Assembly: GCA_021778415.1 (NCBI GenBank)
Contig: JAJYCL010000024.1
Coordinates: 1-45,797, forward strand
DNA: 45,797 nt
Reading direction: 5' to 3'
Origin: a bacterium
GTDB taxonomy: Bacteria > Vulcanimicrobiota > Vulcanimicrobiia > Vulcanimicrobiales > Vulcanimicrobiaceae
Shown: in pieces, positions 1 through 9,202 of the stretch
Layout of the letters: the number at the start of each line of letters is the position of its first letter
Position numbering within the stretch: the first letter of the stretch is position 1
Made by a program: the position numbers and the translations under genes
The notes under the pieces: generated by a model
What the model was told of the DNA's origin: nothing
The model's input: only the letters and a program-made list of their open reading frames with translations
The model's database searches: none

Positions 1-1
1 C

Positions 2-664
2 GCCGGATTTTATACGCTATTCGCTCGCACGTCCGATACTGGCGGCAAGGGTTTGAGCGCGTTTATTGTTCCAGGTGATGCCCCAGGTGTGAGCGTTGTC
101 GAACGTATCGTGACGAGTTCTCCGCATCCTCTAGCGAAATTGCGATTCGATGGTGTTCGCGTTGGGCCGGATGCCATTATTGGAGAAGAGGGAGATGGGT
201 TTCGCATTGCGATGGCCGTGCTTGATCTCTTTCGTCCGAGCGTTGCCGCAGCGGCAACCGGCTTTGCGCGCCGTGCCTTAGATGAAATGCTTGCTCACGC
301 GAAATCACGCGAAATATTTGGTGGAACGCTTGCTGATCTGCAACTGACGCAGAGCTCCTTGGCAAGCAGTGTTGCGGAAATCGACGCGAGCGCGTTGCTC
401 CTTTATCGGGCAGCCTGGGCGACGGATGTCGGTGCTGCACGCACCACGCGCGAATCTGCAAGCGCAAAATGGTTTGCGACCGAGGCGGCAGGTCGAATTA
501 CCGATCGCGCGGTGCAACTCTTAGGTGGCCGAGGCGTTGTCGTTGGCGAAATTGTCGAGCGATTGAATAGAGACGTCCGTGCGTTGCGCATTTACGAGGG
601 AGCAAGTGAAATTCAACAGATTGTCATTGCGCGCAATCTTCTTGCCGAGGACTATAGCGGTTGA
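2..664 (+). CDS. Acyl-CoA dehydrogenase, C-terminal part (5' end outside window)
   Basis: The frame is open from the first bases of the window, so the N-terminal part is missing. The visible 220 residues cover the middle beta domain and the C-terminal helical domain of a flavin-dependent acyl-CoA dehydrogenase. Family signs are the [15 protein letters not shown] segment, the QLLGGRGVV segment and the closing [17 protein letters not shown], whose Glu in YEG is the usual catalytic base position. The enzyme should oxidise an acyl-CoA to the 2-enoyl-CoA with FAD. Its stop codon overlaps the TTG start of the following acyl-CoA ligase, so the two are probably translated together and act on the same acid. 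The substrate cannot be read from the sequence. Confidence 0.9.
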   Translation, partial: AGFYTLFARTSDTGGKGLSAFIVPGDAPGVSVVERIVTSSPHPLAKLRFDGVRVGPDAIIGEEGDGFRIAMAVLDLFRPSVAAAATGFARRALDEMLAHAKSREIFGGTLADLQLTQSSLASSVAEIDASALLLYRAAWATDVGAARTTRESASAKWFATEAAGRITDRAVQLLGGRGVVVGEIVERLNRDVRALRIYEGASEIQQIVIARNLLAEDYSG

Positions 665-2271
665 GCGCCCACACAGATCGATTTGTCTTAGACAGACTCC
701 CTCAAGACGAAAATCAGCCGACATTTCTTTTTGATGACCTCAACTACCCGAAGATGCTCAATGCAGCGGACGTTTTGTTGGAAAAATATGTCGCGCTGAC
801 TCCCGACGCACCATGCCTCCTTTCGCTTTCCGAGCGGTGGACCTATCGCCAAACGAGCGAACACGTCAGTCGGATCGCACACGTTCTTGTCGACGATCTT
901 CGCGTCGTTCCAGGAAACTGCGTGCTTTTACGAGGGCCGAACTCGCCGATGCTAGCAGCATGCTGGTTGGCCGTTCTCAAGGTTGGTGCCATTGCCGTCA
1001 CAACCATGCCGCTCTATCGACAACAAGAACTACGCACGATGATCGACAAAGCGGAAATTCAATTTGGGCTATGCGACACGCGGTTTATGGGCGAGCTACA
1101 GGAAGCTACCGCTGAACACCCCTCATTTGTTTGTCTCAGTTTCGGCGAAGAAGGTTCGCTCGAAAATCTGATGCGCGAGAAGCCGACGAATTTCGTGGCG
1201 GTGCCTACCTTTGCTACCGATCCGGCAATCATTGCGTTTACATCCGGGACAACCGGAGTTCCGAAGGCTGCTGTGCATACGCATCGTGATGTACTCGCAA
1301 CCTGCGATACCTTTAGTGCCAAAATTTTACGCCCCAGCAACGGTGATCTTTTTTGCGGTAGCCCTCCGCTCGGCTTCACGTTCGGCCTGGGTGGTCTTTT
1401 GCTTTTTCCGCTGCATTGTGGCGCTGCAACGCTCCTGTTAGAAAAGGCCGGTCCCTCGGAGTTGTTGGCGGCAATCGAATCGCATCGCGTTACGACGCTT
1501 TTTACGGCACCGGTGGCTTACCGTGCGATGTGTTCGCTGCTTGATACGCATGATATTTCCTCGCTACGGCAGTGCGTATCGGCCGGAGAGTCGTTAGCGC
1601 TTCCGATCTGGGAGGAGTGGCTTCGACGCACGGGAGTCCGCATTATTGATGGCATTGGCTCGACGGAAATGCTACATATTTTTATTGCGTGTGATGAAGC
1701 CACGTTGCGTCCCGGAGCAACTGGTAAAGCCGTTCCCGGCTACCGCGCAGAAATTCACGACGAGCATGGGAACACGCTTCCACCGAATACGGTCGGTCGA
1801 CTAGCCGTTATCGGCCCAACGGGTTGTACCTATCTTGATGACGCGCGTCAGGGGACGTACGTTCAACAGGGCTGGAACTATCCGGGCGACACCTATCGCA
1901 TGGACGAGGACGGATATTTTTGGTATGTCGCGCGAAGCGACGACATGATCATTTCGGCCGGGTACAACATTAGCGGGCCAGAAGTCGAGGAAGCATTACT
2001 CGCCCATCCTCACGTTCGCGAATGTGCCGTTGTTGCAAAACCGGATCCGAAGCATCATACCAACGTCGTCAAAGCGTATGTCGTGCTTGATGAGTCGATG
2101 AAACCCGATGACGCTTCGGCGTTGGCTCTCATGGAGTTCTGTAAAGCGCGAATAGCCGCGTGGAAGGCTCCACGAGAAATTGAATTCGTTTCCGATATTC
2201 CGCGGACGCAAACAGGTAAAGTTCAGCGCTATAAATTGCGTGAGCGTGCGTCGTCGGAATTATCGAGGTGA
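661..2271 (+). CDS. Acyl-CoA ligase of the benzoate / 2-aminobenzoate-CoA ligase type
   Basis: A 536-residue member of the AMP-forming acyl-CoA synthetase superfamily, which activates a carboxylic acid to its CoA thioester through an acyl-adenylate. Visible motifs are the P-loop-like [16 protein letters not shown], the [11 protein letters not shown] block typical of benzoate and 2-aminobenzoate CoA ligases, the hinge region [18 protein letters not shown], and the C-terminal catalytic lysine region [15 protein letters not shown]. The start is TTG inside TTGA, overlapping the stop of the upstream dehydrogenase by four bases, which implies translational coupling. The aromatic substrate is an inference from the GSTEMLHIF block. 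Another short or aromatic acid is possible. Confidence 0.88.
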   Translation: MSAHTDRFVLDRLPQDENQPTFLFDDLNYPKMLNAADVLLEKYVALTPDAPCLLSLSERWTYRQTSEHVSRIAHVLVDDLRVVPGNCVLLRGPNSPMLAACWLAVLKVGAIAVTTMPLYRQQELRTMIDKAEIQFGLCDTRFMGELQEATAEHPSFVCLSFGEEGSLENLMREKPTNFVAVPTFATDPAIIAFTSGTTGVPKAAVHTHRDVLATCDTFSAKILRPSNGDLFCGSPPLGFTFGLGGLLLFPLHCGAATLLLEKAGPSELLAAIESHRVTTLFTAPVAYRAMCSLLDTHDISSLRQCVSAGESLALPIWEEWLRRTGVRIIDGIGSTEMLHIFIACDEATLRPGATGKAVPGYRAEIHDEHGNTLPPNTVGRLAVIGPTGCTYLDDARQGTYVQQGWNYPGDTYRMDEDGYFWYVARSDDMIISAGYNISGPEVEEALLAHPHVRECAVVAKPDPKHHTNVVKAYVVLDESMKPDDASALALMEFCKARIAAWKAPREIEFVSDIPRTQTGKVQRYKLRERASSELSR

Positions 2272-2709
2272 CGCCGAGACCCCTCCGAAGCTGAGAGGAA
2301 AATCTTCCTCGTCGCTTTGACCGCTTGCATTTCGGGCGATGACCCGCAGCGTATACGTCCGTTGTAAGAAGGGCGGTAGATCAAGAATGTGGATGCGAAA
2401 AACAAATTGACCGAATGATTTTCGCGGAACGTTTATCGTAAAGGACTCCGTGCGGACTTCAACGCTGGCAACATTGGTTGTTGTCGCGATTTTACCGGTC
2501 CACGTATCTCCAACGTTGACGGAGAGATTTGAGAAATGTACTGCAAGGATATGCGGTGCATCGTTTGCGGCGGCAACTGATGCGGCCGGCCACGGAGAGG
2601 AAGGTGCGTTGAGGCCTGGACGGCCGGGTGCCGGCGGCGTGCATGCGGTGACGGCGACGAGCGCAACGTACGCTAACATAACGATGTGTTTTGACATGTG
2701 AGCGGACAC
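2260..2709 (-). CDS. Small putative lipoprotein
   Basis: A protein of 149 residues with an N-terminal hydrophobic segment ending in a lipobox (VAVTAC, Cys23), so it is probably lipidated and anchored in the envelope. A Pro/Ala/Ser-rich linker follows. The remaining 100 residues look like a beta-sandwich with alternating hydrophobic positions, though I recognise no family. The GTG start at 2709 was chosen because an AAGGGA-like ribosome binding site lies at suitable distance. ATG at 2697 is the alternative and leaves the lipobox intact. Its 3' end overlaps the end of the convergent CoA-ligase gene by 12 bp. Confidence 0.7.
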   Translation of the reverse strand: MSAHMSKHIVMLAYVALVAVTACTPPAPGRPGLNAPSSPWPAASVAAANDAPHILAVHFSNLSVNVGDTWTGKIATTTNVASVEVRTESFTINVPRKSFGQFVFRIHILDLPPFLQRTYTLRVIARNASGQSDEEDFPLSFGGVSASPR

Positions 2710-2797
2710 TTGCCGTCCCTTCCGTTGCTATTGACAGAGGATAATTCCCCCGCTGGAAGGTAGGACAGAGTGAAATCTGTTTCCTTGGAGCCTGTGC

Positions 2798-3835
2798 GTG
2801 AAACCACCGCTAGATCGCCGTTTCGATTGGCTTGTTGCTTGCGCGAGTTATCTCTTGAGCGGCGGAATCTTAATCGACGCATGGTCCCACTATCACGAGA
2901 CGATCGAAACCTTTTTTACCCCTTCGCATGCAGTTATCTATGGAGCTTTCGCGATTCTTTTCGGCACATTTGGCTGGAAAGTACTCTCCAATAAAATGCA
3001 TGGGTACGCATGGAATGATTGTCTGCCTCATGCATATCGATGGTCGGCTCTTGGAATAGGAATATTCTTTATTGGGGGTTTGGGCGACATGGCGTGGCAT
3101 GCGATTATGGGTATTGAGCAAGGCATCGATGTGCTCTTAAGCCCAACGCATATGACGATCGGCCTAGCGATTCTTCTTATTATATCCGGCCCCATACGTT
3201 CGAATATGGAAAACCGTCCGAGTGAATCGTCGTTTATAAATCAGTTGCCTGCATGGATATCGCTTGCTGCGATACTGTCGGTTTTCCATTTTGCGACGCA
3301 ATTTGCTATGCAACCTGGAGCCGATGCGGCAAATGCTCCGCTTGGATTTCACGGTTTCTCACCCGATCTTTTGACGCTTCTCACGCTCGGGTTTTATAAA
3401 CAGGGATTTGGACTGGTCATCATGATGCTTCAGGCGCTGCTTATGAGTGCCATCAGCCTCTTGGCCGTAACGAATTTGCCGCGATTCCCCGGCATGTTGA
3501 CGATTATTCTCGTTCTAGGAAACATTCAGGCTGGAGCGATGCTCTCGAACGGGCCGGTCTTTTTTGTGACGATCGCCGTCATGAGTGTCGTCGCCGGAAT
3601 CGTCGGCGATGTTTACGTGTGGCGTTTTGACCCGTCGACGATACGCGTTGGTGCACTACGCGTTTTCGGCGGGCTCGTGCCTGCCGTTTATAGTGCCGCC
3701 TATATACTCACTACCGACGTTGTGGCGCATGGGGTTTGGTGGGATCCGAATGTGATTTTCGGTGCTATTTTGTATTCTGCAGCTGTTGGACTCGGCTTAA
3801 CGTTTCTGGTTGTCTCTCGGGGGGCAAGCATCTGA
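2798..3835 (+). CDS. Uncharacterised polytopic membrane protein with two histidine repeats
   Basis: A 345-residue protein with about nine to ten hydrophobic segments. The GTG start follows TTGGAG at about 7 nt. Two N-terminal stretches look like copies of one unit: DAWSHYHETIETFFTPSH (about residues 28-45) and GDMAWHAIMGIEQ...LLSPTH (about residues 92-117). Each places a W-H or H-Y-H pair before a (T/S)P(S/T)H motif at the start of a membrane helix. The histidines could bind a metal or haem, but that is inference. I cannot name the family. The next gene, a glycosyltransferase, appears to start on its stop codon. Confidence 0.75.
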   Translation: MKPPLDRRFDWLVACASYLLSGGILIDAWSHYHETIETFFTPSHAVIYGAFAILFGTFGWKVLSNKMHGYAWNDCLPHAYRWSALGIGIFFIGGLGDMAWHAIMGIEQGIDVLLSPTHMTIGLAILLIISGPIRSNMENRPSESSFINQLPAWISLAAILSVFHFATQFAMQPGADAANAPLGFHGFSPDLLTLLTLGFYKQGFGLVIMMLQALLMSAISLLAVTNLPRFPGMLTIILVLGNIQAGAMLSNGPVFFVTIAVMSVVAGIVGDVYVWRFDPSTIRVGALRVFGGLVPAVYSAAYILTTDVVAHGVWWDPNVIFGAILYSAAVGLGLTFLVVSRGASI

Positions 3836-5367
3836 AAACGCGTCCGGAGCGCTGGTGGTTGTGGTTAGCATTGGGCACTTTTGCGTTGCACCTTTTCGGC
3901 GCCGCACGCTTCGGTTTTTTTCGGGATGAACTGTATTTCATAGCGTGTTCCCAGCATTTGGCGTGGGGGTATGTTGATCAACCTCCGTTTGTCGCGCTGG
4001 TCTCGGCGCTGGCGGCTCCATTTCATTATTCGCTGCTCGCGGTGCGGTTGACGCCGAGTATCGCCGCAGCGCTTACCGTCTACGCCGTCTGTTTTCTTGC
4101 GCGTGATCTGGGCGCGGGTCGTTTCGGTCAACTCCTTGCGGGCGTTGCCGTGCTTTTCATGCCGGCCAATTTGGCGTTGGGAAGCATGCTCGCGACGACC
4201 TCATTCGAGCCGCTAACGTGGACCTGCACGATACTCGCGGCGATGCGCATTCTTTCGGGTGGTGGCGCTCGTGCGTGGTCTATGGTAGCCCTTATCGTTG
4301 CCGCCGGCTTCTATGCCAAATATACGATCGTCTTATTGGCCGTCGCTCTGCTTATTGGAATACTCTTTACTCGCGAACGTCGGGTTCTCCGTACTCCCTG
4401 GCTTGGTCTTACGAGCCTGTTCTGTCTCATTCTTGTGGCGCCGAATCTCTTCTGGCAGGTGTCGCACCATCTCCCATTTCTTGATGTCATTCATGGCGAT
4501 GCGGTGAAACGGCACGCGCTCCAGAATGGTCTCCAGACAGAATTTCGCAGTACATGGCATAACGCCGTTGCTTTTTTTACTGAACAAGTACTCTATACCG
4601 GCCCGTTGACAACGGCGATGTGGCTCCTTGGCGTTTGGTACTTTTGGCAACGTCGCCCGGAGTATCGCTTCATCGTCGTCGCGTATGTTTTCTTGCTTGG
4701 CGTTTGCGTCGCATTAGGGGCCAAGGGATACTACATTATCGGGGTTTATCCGGTTCTTGTGAGTGGAGGAGCGGTCTTGCTCGACGAGCTTCTTGGGCGC
4801 AAGGCGATTGCTCGGACCCTCGTCTTTGCATCGGTGCTGGTATTGGGCGCGTTTCTTACTCCGCTTTCGATGGCGGTACTGCCGGTGCAGCGCTTTGTTC
4901 AGTATTCGCAGATGCTGCATCTTACCGGGTACGGTAAGAATGCACATCTCATACAGCCACTCTATGCCGATGAGTTCGGTTGGCGTGGGACGGCAGAGCA
5001 TGTTGCTCGCGTCTATGATGCGTTGCCTGCGGCGCAGCGAGCAAAAACGGCGATATATGCCGATACCTATGGTTACGCGGGGGCGCTCAATCTCTATGGC
5101 CCGAGGTATGGCCTGCCGACGCCATTGGGCGGTCAGAATACATTCTGGCTTTGGGGAACGCACGGATACGACGGATCGTCGGTTATTGCCGTCGGTGCAA
5201 CGCAATACCATTTGTTCGTGCAACTTTTTAAGAGCGTGAAGCAAGTGGATGTCTACACAAATCCCAATCGTTGGGTGCTCGAGGGGCCGCTTCCGATCTA
5301 TCTTTGCACCGAGCCGATCGCCCCTCTTGCGATTATGTGGCCTCGTTTTCGTTACTACGGGCCTTAA
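3832..5367 (+). CDS. GT39/ArnT-like integral membrane glycosyltransferase
   Basis: About 511 residues with many membrane segments. It resembles the dolichyl-phosphate-mannose-protein mannosyltransferase/ArnT superfamily, which transfers a sugar from a polyprenyl-phosphate donor on the outer face of the membrane. The diagnostic part is the N-terminal FFRDELYFIACSQHLAWGY..DQPP segment. In this family its first acidic residue, in the first periplasmic loop, is catalytic. There is no ATG at the expected place. CTG at 3832 overlaps the stop of the preceding gene (CTGA) and has a G-rich stretch 8 nt upstream. TTG at 3859 is an alternative. The frame stays open further upstream, but that part reads against the preceding gene. 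Acceptor unknown. Confidence 0.82.
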   Translation: MKTRPERWWLWLALGTFALHLFGAARFGFFRDELYFIACSQHLAWGYVDQPPFVALVSALAAPFHYSLLAVRLTPSIAAALTVYAVCFLARDLGAGRFGQLLAGVAVLFMPANLALGSMLATTSFEPLTWTCTILAAMRILSGGGARAWSMVALIVAAGFYAKYTIVLLAVALLIGILFTRERRVLRTPWLGLTSLFCLILVAPNLFWQVSHHLPFLDVIHGDAVKRHALQNGLQTEFRSTWHNAVAFFTEQVLYTGPLTTAMWLLGVWYFWQRRPEYRFIVVAYVFLLGVCVALGAKGYYIIGVYPVLVSGGAVLLDELLGRKAIARTLVFASVLVLGAFLTPLSMAVLPVQRFVQYSQMLHLTGYGKNAHLIQPLYADEFGWRGTAEHVARVYDALPAAQRAKTAIYADTYGYAGALNLYGPRYGLPTPLGGQNTFWLWGTHGYDGSSVIAVGATQYHLFVQLFKSVKQVDVYTNPNRWVLEGPLPIYLCTEPIAPLAIMWPRFRYYGP

Positions 5368-5759
5368 GGTTCCAGAATTGCGGTAGCCTCGATTTCAACT
5401 CGCGCGCCGGGTTCGAGAAGTGCTGCGACGACAAGTAAACTCATTGCGGGATAGTGCGGTCCGAAGATCTGCCGATAGATCGTTCCGAGGTCTTTTGCGC
5501 ATGAGCGATAATCGTCGGCATCAACGACATACCAGGTGAGACGGGCAACGTGTTCGGGGCGACCTCCAGCCGCGCGAACGATCGCGACGATGTTCTCTAA
5601 GGCGCGTTGGGCCTGCGCGAGAAAGCCGTCGCCCACGAGCGTTTCGCTTTCATCCCAGCCGACTTGCCCTGAAATAGCGAGATACGTTCCTTGCGCTTTG
5701 ATGGCATGGCTATATCCGCTTGCGCGTTTCCATGTGTTTGGTGTGATCGAAGCACTCAC
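5364..5759 (-). CDS. RidA/YjgF/TdcF family protein
   Basis: A 131-residue protein of the Rid family, whose best-known members hydrolyse reactive enamine/imine intermediates released by PLP enzymes. Visible features are the early YSHAIKAQGTYLAISGQVGWDE segment, the ALENIVAIVRAAGGRPEHVARLTWYV core and the C-terminal GARVEIEATAILEP, where the Glu of the VEIEA motif is conserved. The expected catalytic Arg (RVE) is present. The GTG start lies inside GTGA and overlaps the stop of the upstream symporter by four bases, so the gene ends a coupled transport operon. The stop overlaps that of the convergent glycosyltransferase gene. The true substrate may be an amino-acid derivative carried by the symporter. 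Confidence 0.85.
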   Translation of the reverse strand: MSASITPNTWKRASGYSHAIKAQGTYLAISGQVGWDESETLVGDGFLAQAQRALENIVAIVRAAGGRPEHVARLTWYVVDADDYRSCAKDLGTIYRQIFGPHYPAMSLLVVAALLEPGARVEIEATAILEP

Positions 5760-7216
5760 GCCGGAATCTCCTTTCGGGTAACGAGATGCGTAACGCCGAC
5801 GACAACGATGTTGGCCATCAGCGCATAAAGGCTTACCGCACCGGGTAGTGTCATTGCAGCAATGTGGATGGTAAAGAGTGCCGTAAATCCATTGGTCATG
5901 ACCATCGCGAGCGTACATGCCAAGCCGACTGCCCATCCGAGGACGAGTGCGCGAGGATCGATGCGTAGTTTAAAAAGTCCCGCAATAAACATCGGGACGA
6001 TCGCCACCATAATTGCACCGCCGACAAGCTGAAAATTGATCGTATATTGCGCATGGATCAGCAATGCCGGAATTAATGCAGCGGCGCAAAAGACGACCGT
6101 GATCATTTTTGCGCTGCGAAGTTCACCGTCAGGTCGCGTTGTGCTGAATTGTCGCAGAATATTACTGGCAAATAGGTTCGCGGCGCCGATCGCCATAATT
6201 GCCGCTGGCACCAAGGCGCCAACGACAATTGCGGCATCGGCAATCCCAGCGAACCAGGCCGGAAAGTAGCGGGAAAAGAGTATAGGAACAACGTCGTTCG
6301 GCTTGGCGTGAATGCCGGCGGCAACTGCGCACACTCCAAGCAGTGCGAGAAAGCCGAGAAGGAGCGAATACAACGGCAATAGCACGGCATTGCGTTTGAC
6401 GACATCGACATTACGTGCCGCTAGTAAGCTCGTAATCGAATGCGGATACAAAAAAAGCGAGAGCGCAGAGCCAAGTGCAAAACTTGCATATCCGAAGCTT
6501 AAACTCGGCGGAAGGAGGATATGCCCGGGAACAGGCCGCGCAGCATAGATCGGTGCAGCATGCGCAAAAATGGCACCCCAACCTCCTAATGCCGCGGGAA
6601 TCACGATGATTGCGGCGATGACGGTCACATAGATGAGCGTGTCTTTGACGAACGCGATGAGTGCCGGAGCTCGCAAACCGCTTGAGTACGTATAGGCTGC
6701 CAAAAGGGCAAATGCGACAATCAGTGTCGCCGTAGAACCCACTTGGGTAAACGGTGGGCCGAGGCGTTCAAAGACGCTACGCATTCCTAAGAGTTGCAAC
6801 GCGATATATGGGAGTGCCGCGAAGACGCCGGTGAGTGCAACGCAAAGTTCGAGCGTTCGATTTCCGAAAATATCGCGAGCGAAATCGGCGATGGTGAGAT
6901 AACCGCGCTCGCGAGCGAGTGTCCAAAATCGCGTAAGGAAGAGAAAAACGAGCGGATAGGCGATGGTGGCGTAAGGGACGGCAAAAAAACCGAAAGCACC
7001 GGTTCCGTAGACGAGTGCGGGCACGGCAAGAAACGTATATGCGGTATAGAGATCGCCGCCGAGGAGAAACCACGACACGACCGTGCCGAAGCGCCGACCG
7101 CCAAGCGCCCATTCATCGAAGCTTGCGAGGTTGGCCGCTCCCCAACGCGACGCAACAAAGCCCAAAATCGTCACAAAAGCGACGATCCCAACGGTGATGA
7201 TTGCCGGGATACTCAT
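5756..7216 (-). CDS. Sodium:solute symporter (SSS) family permease
   Basis: A 486-residue protein with about 13 hydrophobic helices. The N-terminal half carries SSS hallmarks: FDEWALGGRRFGTVVSWFLLGGDLYTAYTF and the RERGYLTIADF segment. It should import a small organic solute, for instance a carboxylate or amino acid, with sodium. The ATG at 7216 sits in ATGA and overlaps the stop of the small DUF3311 gene. An in-frame upstream start at 7294 would lie within that gene and is rejected. The pairing with a DUF3311 protein and a downstream RidA gene suggests a two-part importer with detoxification or processing of the imported compound. Confidence 0.9.
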   Translation of the reverse strand: MSIPAIITVGIVAFVTILGFVASRWGAANLASFDEWALGGRRFGTVVSWFLLGGDLYTAYTFLAVPALVYGTGAFGFFAVPYATIAYPLVFLFLTRFWTLARERGYLTIADFARDIFGNRTLELCVALTGVFAALPYIALQLLGMRSVFERLGPPFTQVGSTATLIVAFALLAAYTYSSGLRAPALIAFVKDTLIYVTVIAAIIVIPAALGGWGAIFAHAAPIYAARPVPGHILLPPSLSFGYASFALGSALSLFLYPHSITSLLAARNVDVVKRNAVLLPLYSLLLGFLALLGVCAVAAGIHAKPNDVVPILFSRYFPAWFAGIADAAIVVGALVPAAIMAIGAANLFASNILRQFSTTRPDGELRSAKMITVVFCAAALIPALLIHAQYTINFQLVGGAIMVAIVPMFIAGLFKLRIDPRALVLGWAVGLACTLAMVMTNGFTALFTIHIAAMTLPGAVSLYALMANIVVVGVTHLVTRKEIPA

Positions 7217-7398
7217 AGACTGCGTCTCTTTGTCAGCAGATAGACGATCGAGAGGAGTGCTGCCGTAATCACCACCCACGATAACTGATACCAATAAAAA
7301 AATGGCATCCCAAAGAGCGTCGGGTCACTCCGATTATAGAGTGGAGGATAGAGTAGCGCGAGAAATGGCGCTAGCAACAAAAGGTACCAAGCTCGCAT
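7213..7398 (-). CDS. DUF3311 family small membrane protein
   Basis: A 61-residue protein with two hydrophobic helices and the FGMPFFYWYQLSWVV motif typical of DUF3311. These proteins are regularly encoded directly before SSS-family symporters, as here, and are presumed accessory subunits. No ribosome binding site is obvious. Its start is only 11 bases after the stop of the EamA gene, and its stop overlaps the symporter start by four bases. It is therefore probably co-transcribed and coupled. Confidence 0.85.
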   Translation of the reverse strand: MRAWYLLLLAPFLALLYPPLYNRSDPTLFGMPFFYWYQLSWVVITAALLSIVYLLTKRRSL

Positions 7399-7409
7399 GC
7401 GGCCAGGGT

Positions 7410-8345
7410 TTAGCGCGTCGTAGGGAGCGTCCTCTGCGAAGGCCTGATTGATCGACTTCCGAGAAATTGCGCGATCGCCATTCCGAGAAGTGCAACACCG
7501 GCCCCAACGAGTTCATAGTGAGGAATGCGCGCATGTAAAAGAAAAGCGCTGGCGATCCCGGCAAAGACGGGTACGAGAAAACCGAACAGGGCAACGCGCC
7601 CTGCCCCGATACGGGTGATTCCGTACGACCACACGGGATACGTGAGGAGTATCGGAAAGATGACGGAGTAGATGTACGTCGCCGTAGTCAATGCAGAAAA
7701 CTGCGGTATTCCGTGCCGCATCAGTGACCAGAGGCCGCCGGGCAGAATCATCATCGTTCCCATCGTGATGGTGATCGCGAGGAGAAGAACGGGTGAATAG
7801 CGATCCAAGAGGCGCGCGCTCGTAACGTTGTAGCTGGCAAAACTTACTGCAGCAAGTAAGGTGAGGCCATCACCGAGTCGAATCGCAAATCGCCCCACGA
7901 GAATACCTTCGAAAATCGCAATCCCGAAAAACGCTACGATCGCGCCCAACCACCGTCCACTGCGAACACGTTCGTGACCGAAAACAGCCACAATAGCTAA
8001 CGTAAAAATCGGCGTCGTCCCACCGAGAAGAGCGCTGGCAAAGGCCGTCGTATGCGAGAGCCCAATGACCCACAAATATTGGTAGACACCATAGCCGCAT
8101 GCGGCGCAAACGAGTAGCTCCGGGATGTCCTGTGTGCGAATGGCGATAACTTCACGCCGAGCCGCGACGAATACCCATGCCAGCGGCGTCATCGCAAGGA
8201 AACGGAACAGGGTAAAGGTGAGCGGGTCGATCTGCGTGACCGCAAGCTTGACGAATACCGTATTTAACGCCCACGCGATCGATACGTAGAGCAGTCCGCC
8301 GAAAACGAGCAGGCGCGTACGACCGGAAATTCGTAGAGGTGTCAC
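7410..8345 (-). CDS. EamA/DMT-family transporter
   Basis: A 311-residue protein with ten predicted membrane helices arranged as two EamA repeats (about residues 13-145 and 160-295), matching drug/metabolite exporters. Typical parts are the N-terminal WALNTVFVKLA segment and the LLGGTTPIFTLAIVAVFGHERV segment at the end of the first repeat. It is the first gene of the minus-strand transport operon with DUF3311, SSS symporter and RidA. The start given is GTG at 8345, which directly abuts the GTG of the divergent hydrolase. If both starts were real there would be no room for promoters or binding sites, so one or both may begin further in. Confidence 0.85.
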   Translation of the reverse strand: MTPLRISGRTRLLVFGGLLYVSIAWALNTVFVKLAVTQIDPLTFTLFRFLAMTPLAWVFVAARREVIAIRTQDIPELLVCAACGYGVYQYLWVIGLSHTTAFASALLGGTTPIFTLAIVAVFGHERVRSGRWLGAIVAFFGIAIFEGILVGRFAIRLGDGLTLLAAVSFASYNVTSARLLDRYSPVLLLAITITMGTMMILPGGLWSLMRHGIPQFSALTTATYIYSVIFPILLTYPVWSYGITRIGAGRVALFGFLVPVFAGIASAFLLHARIPHYELVGAGVALLGMAIAQFLGSRSIRPSQRTLPTTR

Positions 8346-9176
8346 GTGGCGCAGAACACGGATGATGAGTGTCGGGATGCACGGTACGTCGATAATAACG
8401 GCGTGTCGCTACGCGTCGATCGCTTTGGACATGGGCCCGAGCAGCTTCTGTTCTGCCACGGGTGGATCTCGTCACGGCGAATGTTTCACGGTCTCGTCGG
8501 CACGTTGGATGCGACGAAGTTCACGCTCCATCTCATGGATTTTCGTGGATGCGGGCTCTCGGATCGCGTCGATGTCGGGCATGATCTGGCGGGCTACGCA
8601 AGCGATCTCAGAACTGTTCTCGCATCGATATCCGGGGAGGTCACGCTCATCGCGCATTCGATGGGGGCTCGGGTTGCTATGGTCGTGGCGGCCGAAAGGC
8701 CAAAGAACCTCAGGCGGCTCATTCTCCTAGCGCCAGGTTCGCCGCTCTCGGTTCGTGTCGATCCCAGGCATTACGCCCTAATGGCGCAGGCGTATGGGGT
8801 ACGAGCTCGCTTGGCACCGTTCATTGCGGGTTCCATGGCGGCGCATCGAGAGGCCGAGATCGTCGAGCGCTTGGTTGACGATGCGTTGGTTGCGCAGCGC
8901 GAACACTGGTTCGGATGGTACGATCACGGTCGGCGCGAGGATATTCTCCACCTTTTGCCGTCCATTTCCGTTCCGACGCTCATCCTCTCAGGAAGCCGTG
9001 ATCCGCTCGTCAGTGTCGGCATGCTGAAAAGGACGTTGGCGCCGGCAATCGGGGGTGCGTCGCTGATCCAACTCAAAAATGTGGGTCACAATCTTGCAAT
9101 CGAGGCGCCCGACGATGTGTGCGAGGCGATTGTCCGTTTTTCGCGAAGCGACATTCCAAACTCTTCGCTCCACTAA
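8346..9176 (+). CDS. Alpha/beta-fold hydrolase
   Basis: A 276-residue alpha/beta hydrolase. The oxyanion-hole HGW lies near residue 38. The nucleophile elbow AHSMG has Ser105. A likely catalytic Asp lies in GSRDPL, and the catalytic His in NVGHNLAIEAPDDV near the C-terminus. It probably hydrolyses an ester, lactone or similar small substrate in the cytoplasm, since no signal peptide is seen. The GTG start is uncertain because it abuts the divergent EamA start. The NGVSLRV segment at residues 18-24 is where the fold begins, so a GTG there is an option. Confidence 0.87.
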   Translation: MAQNTDDECRDARYVDNNGVSLRVDRFGHGPEQLLFCHGWISSRRMFHGLVGTLDATKFTLHLMDFRGCGLSDRVDVGHDLAGYASDLRTVLASISGEVTLIAHSMGARVAMVVAAERPKNLRRLILLAPGSPLSVRVDPRHYALMAQAYGVRARLAPFIAGSMAAHREAEIVERLVDDALVAQREHWFGWYDHGRREDILHLLPSISVPTLILSGSRDPLVSVGMLKRTLAPAIGGASLIQLKNVGHNLAIEAPDDVCEAIVRFSRSDIPNSSLH

Positions 9177-9202
9177 GCATTTTCTTTCAAGGAGATTTTA
9201 TT

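Noticed and set aside
2731-2736. TTGACA as a promoter for the membrane-protein gene at 2798
   Set aside because: No acceptable -10 at 16-19 bp spacing.
3736-3831. N-terminal extension of the glycosyltransferase from an earlier ATG
   Set aside because: It would read for about 100 bp through the preceding gene, and the residues are Cys-rich and unlike the family.
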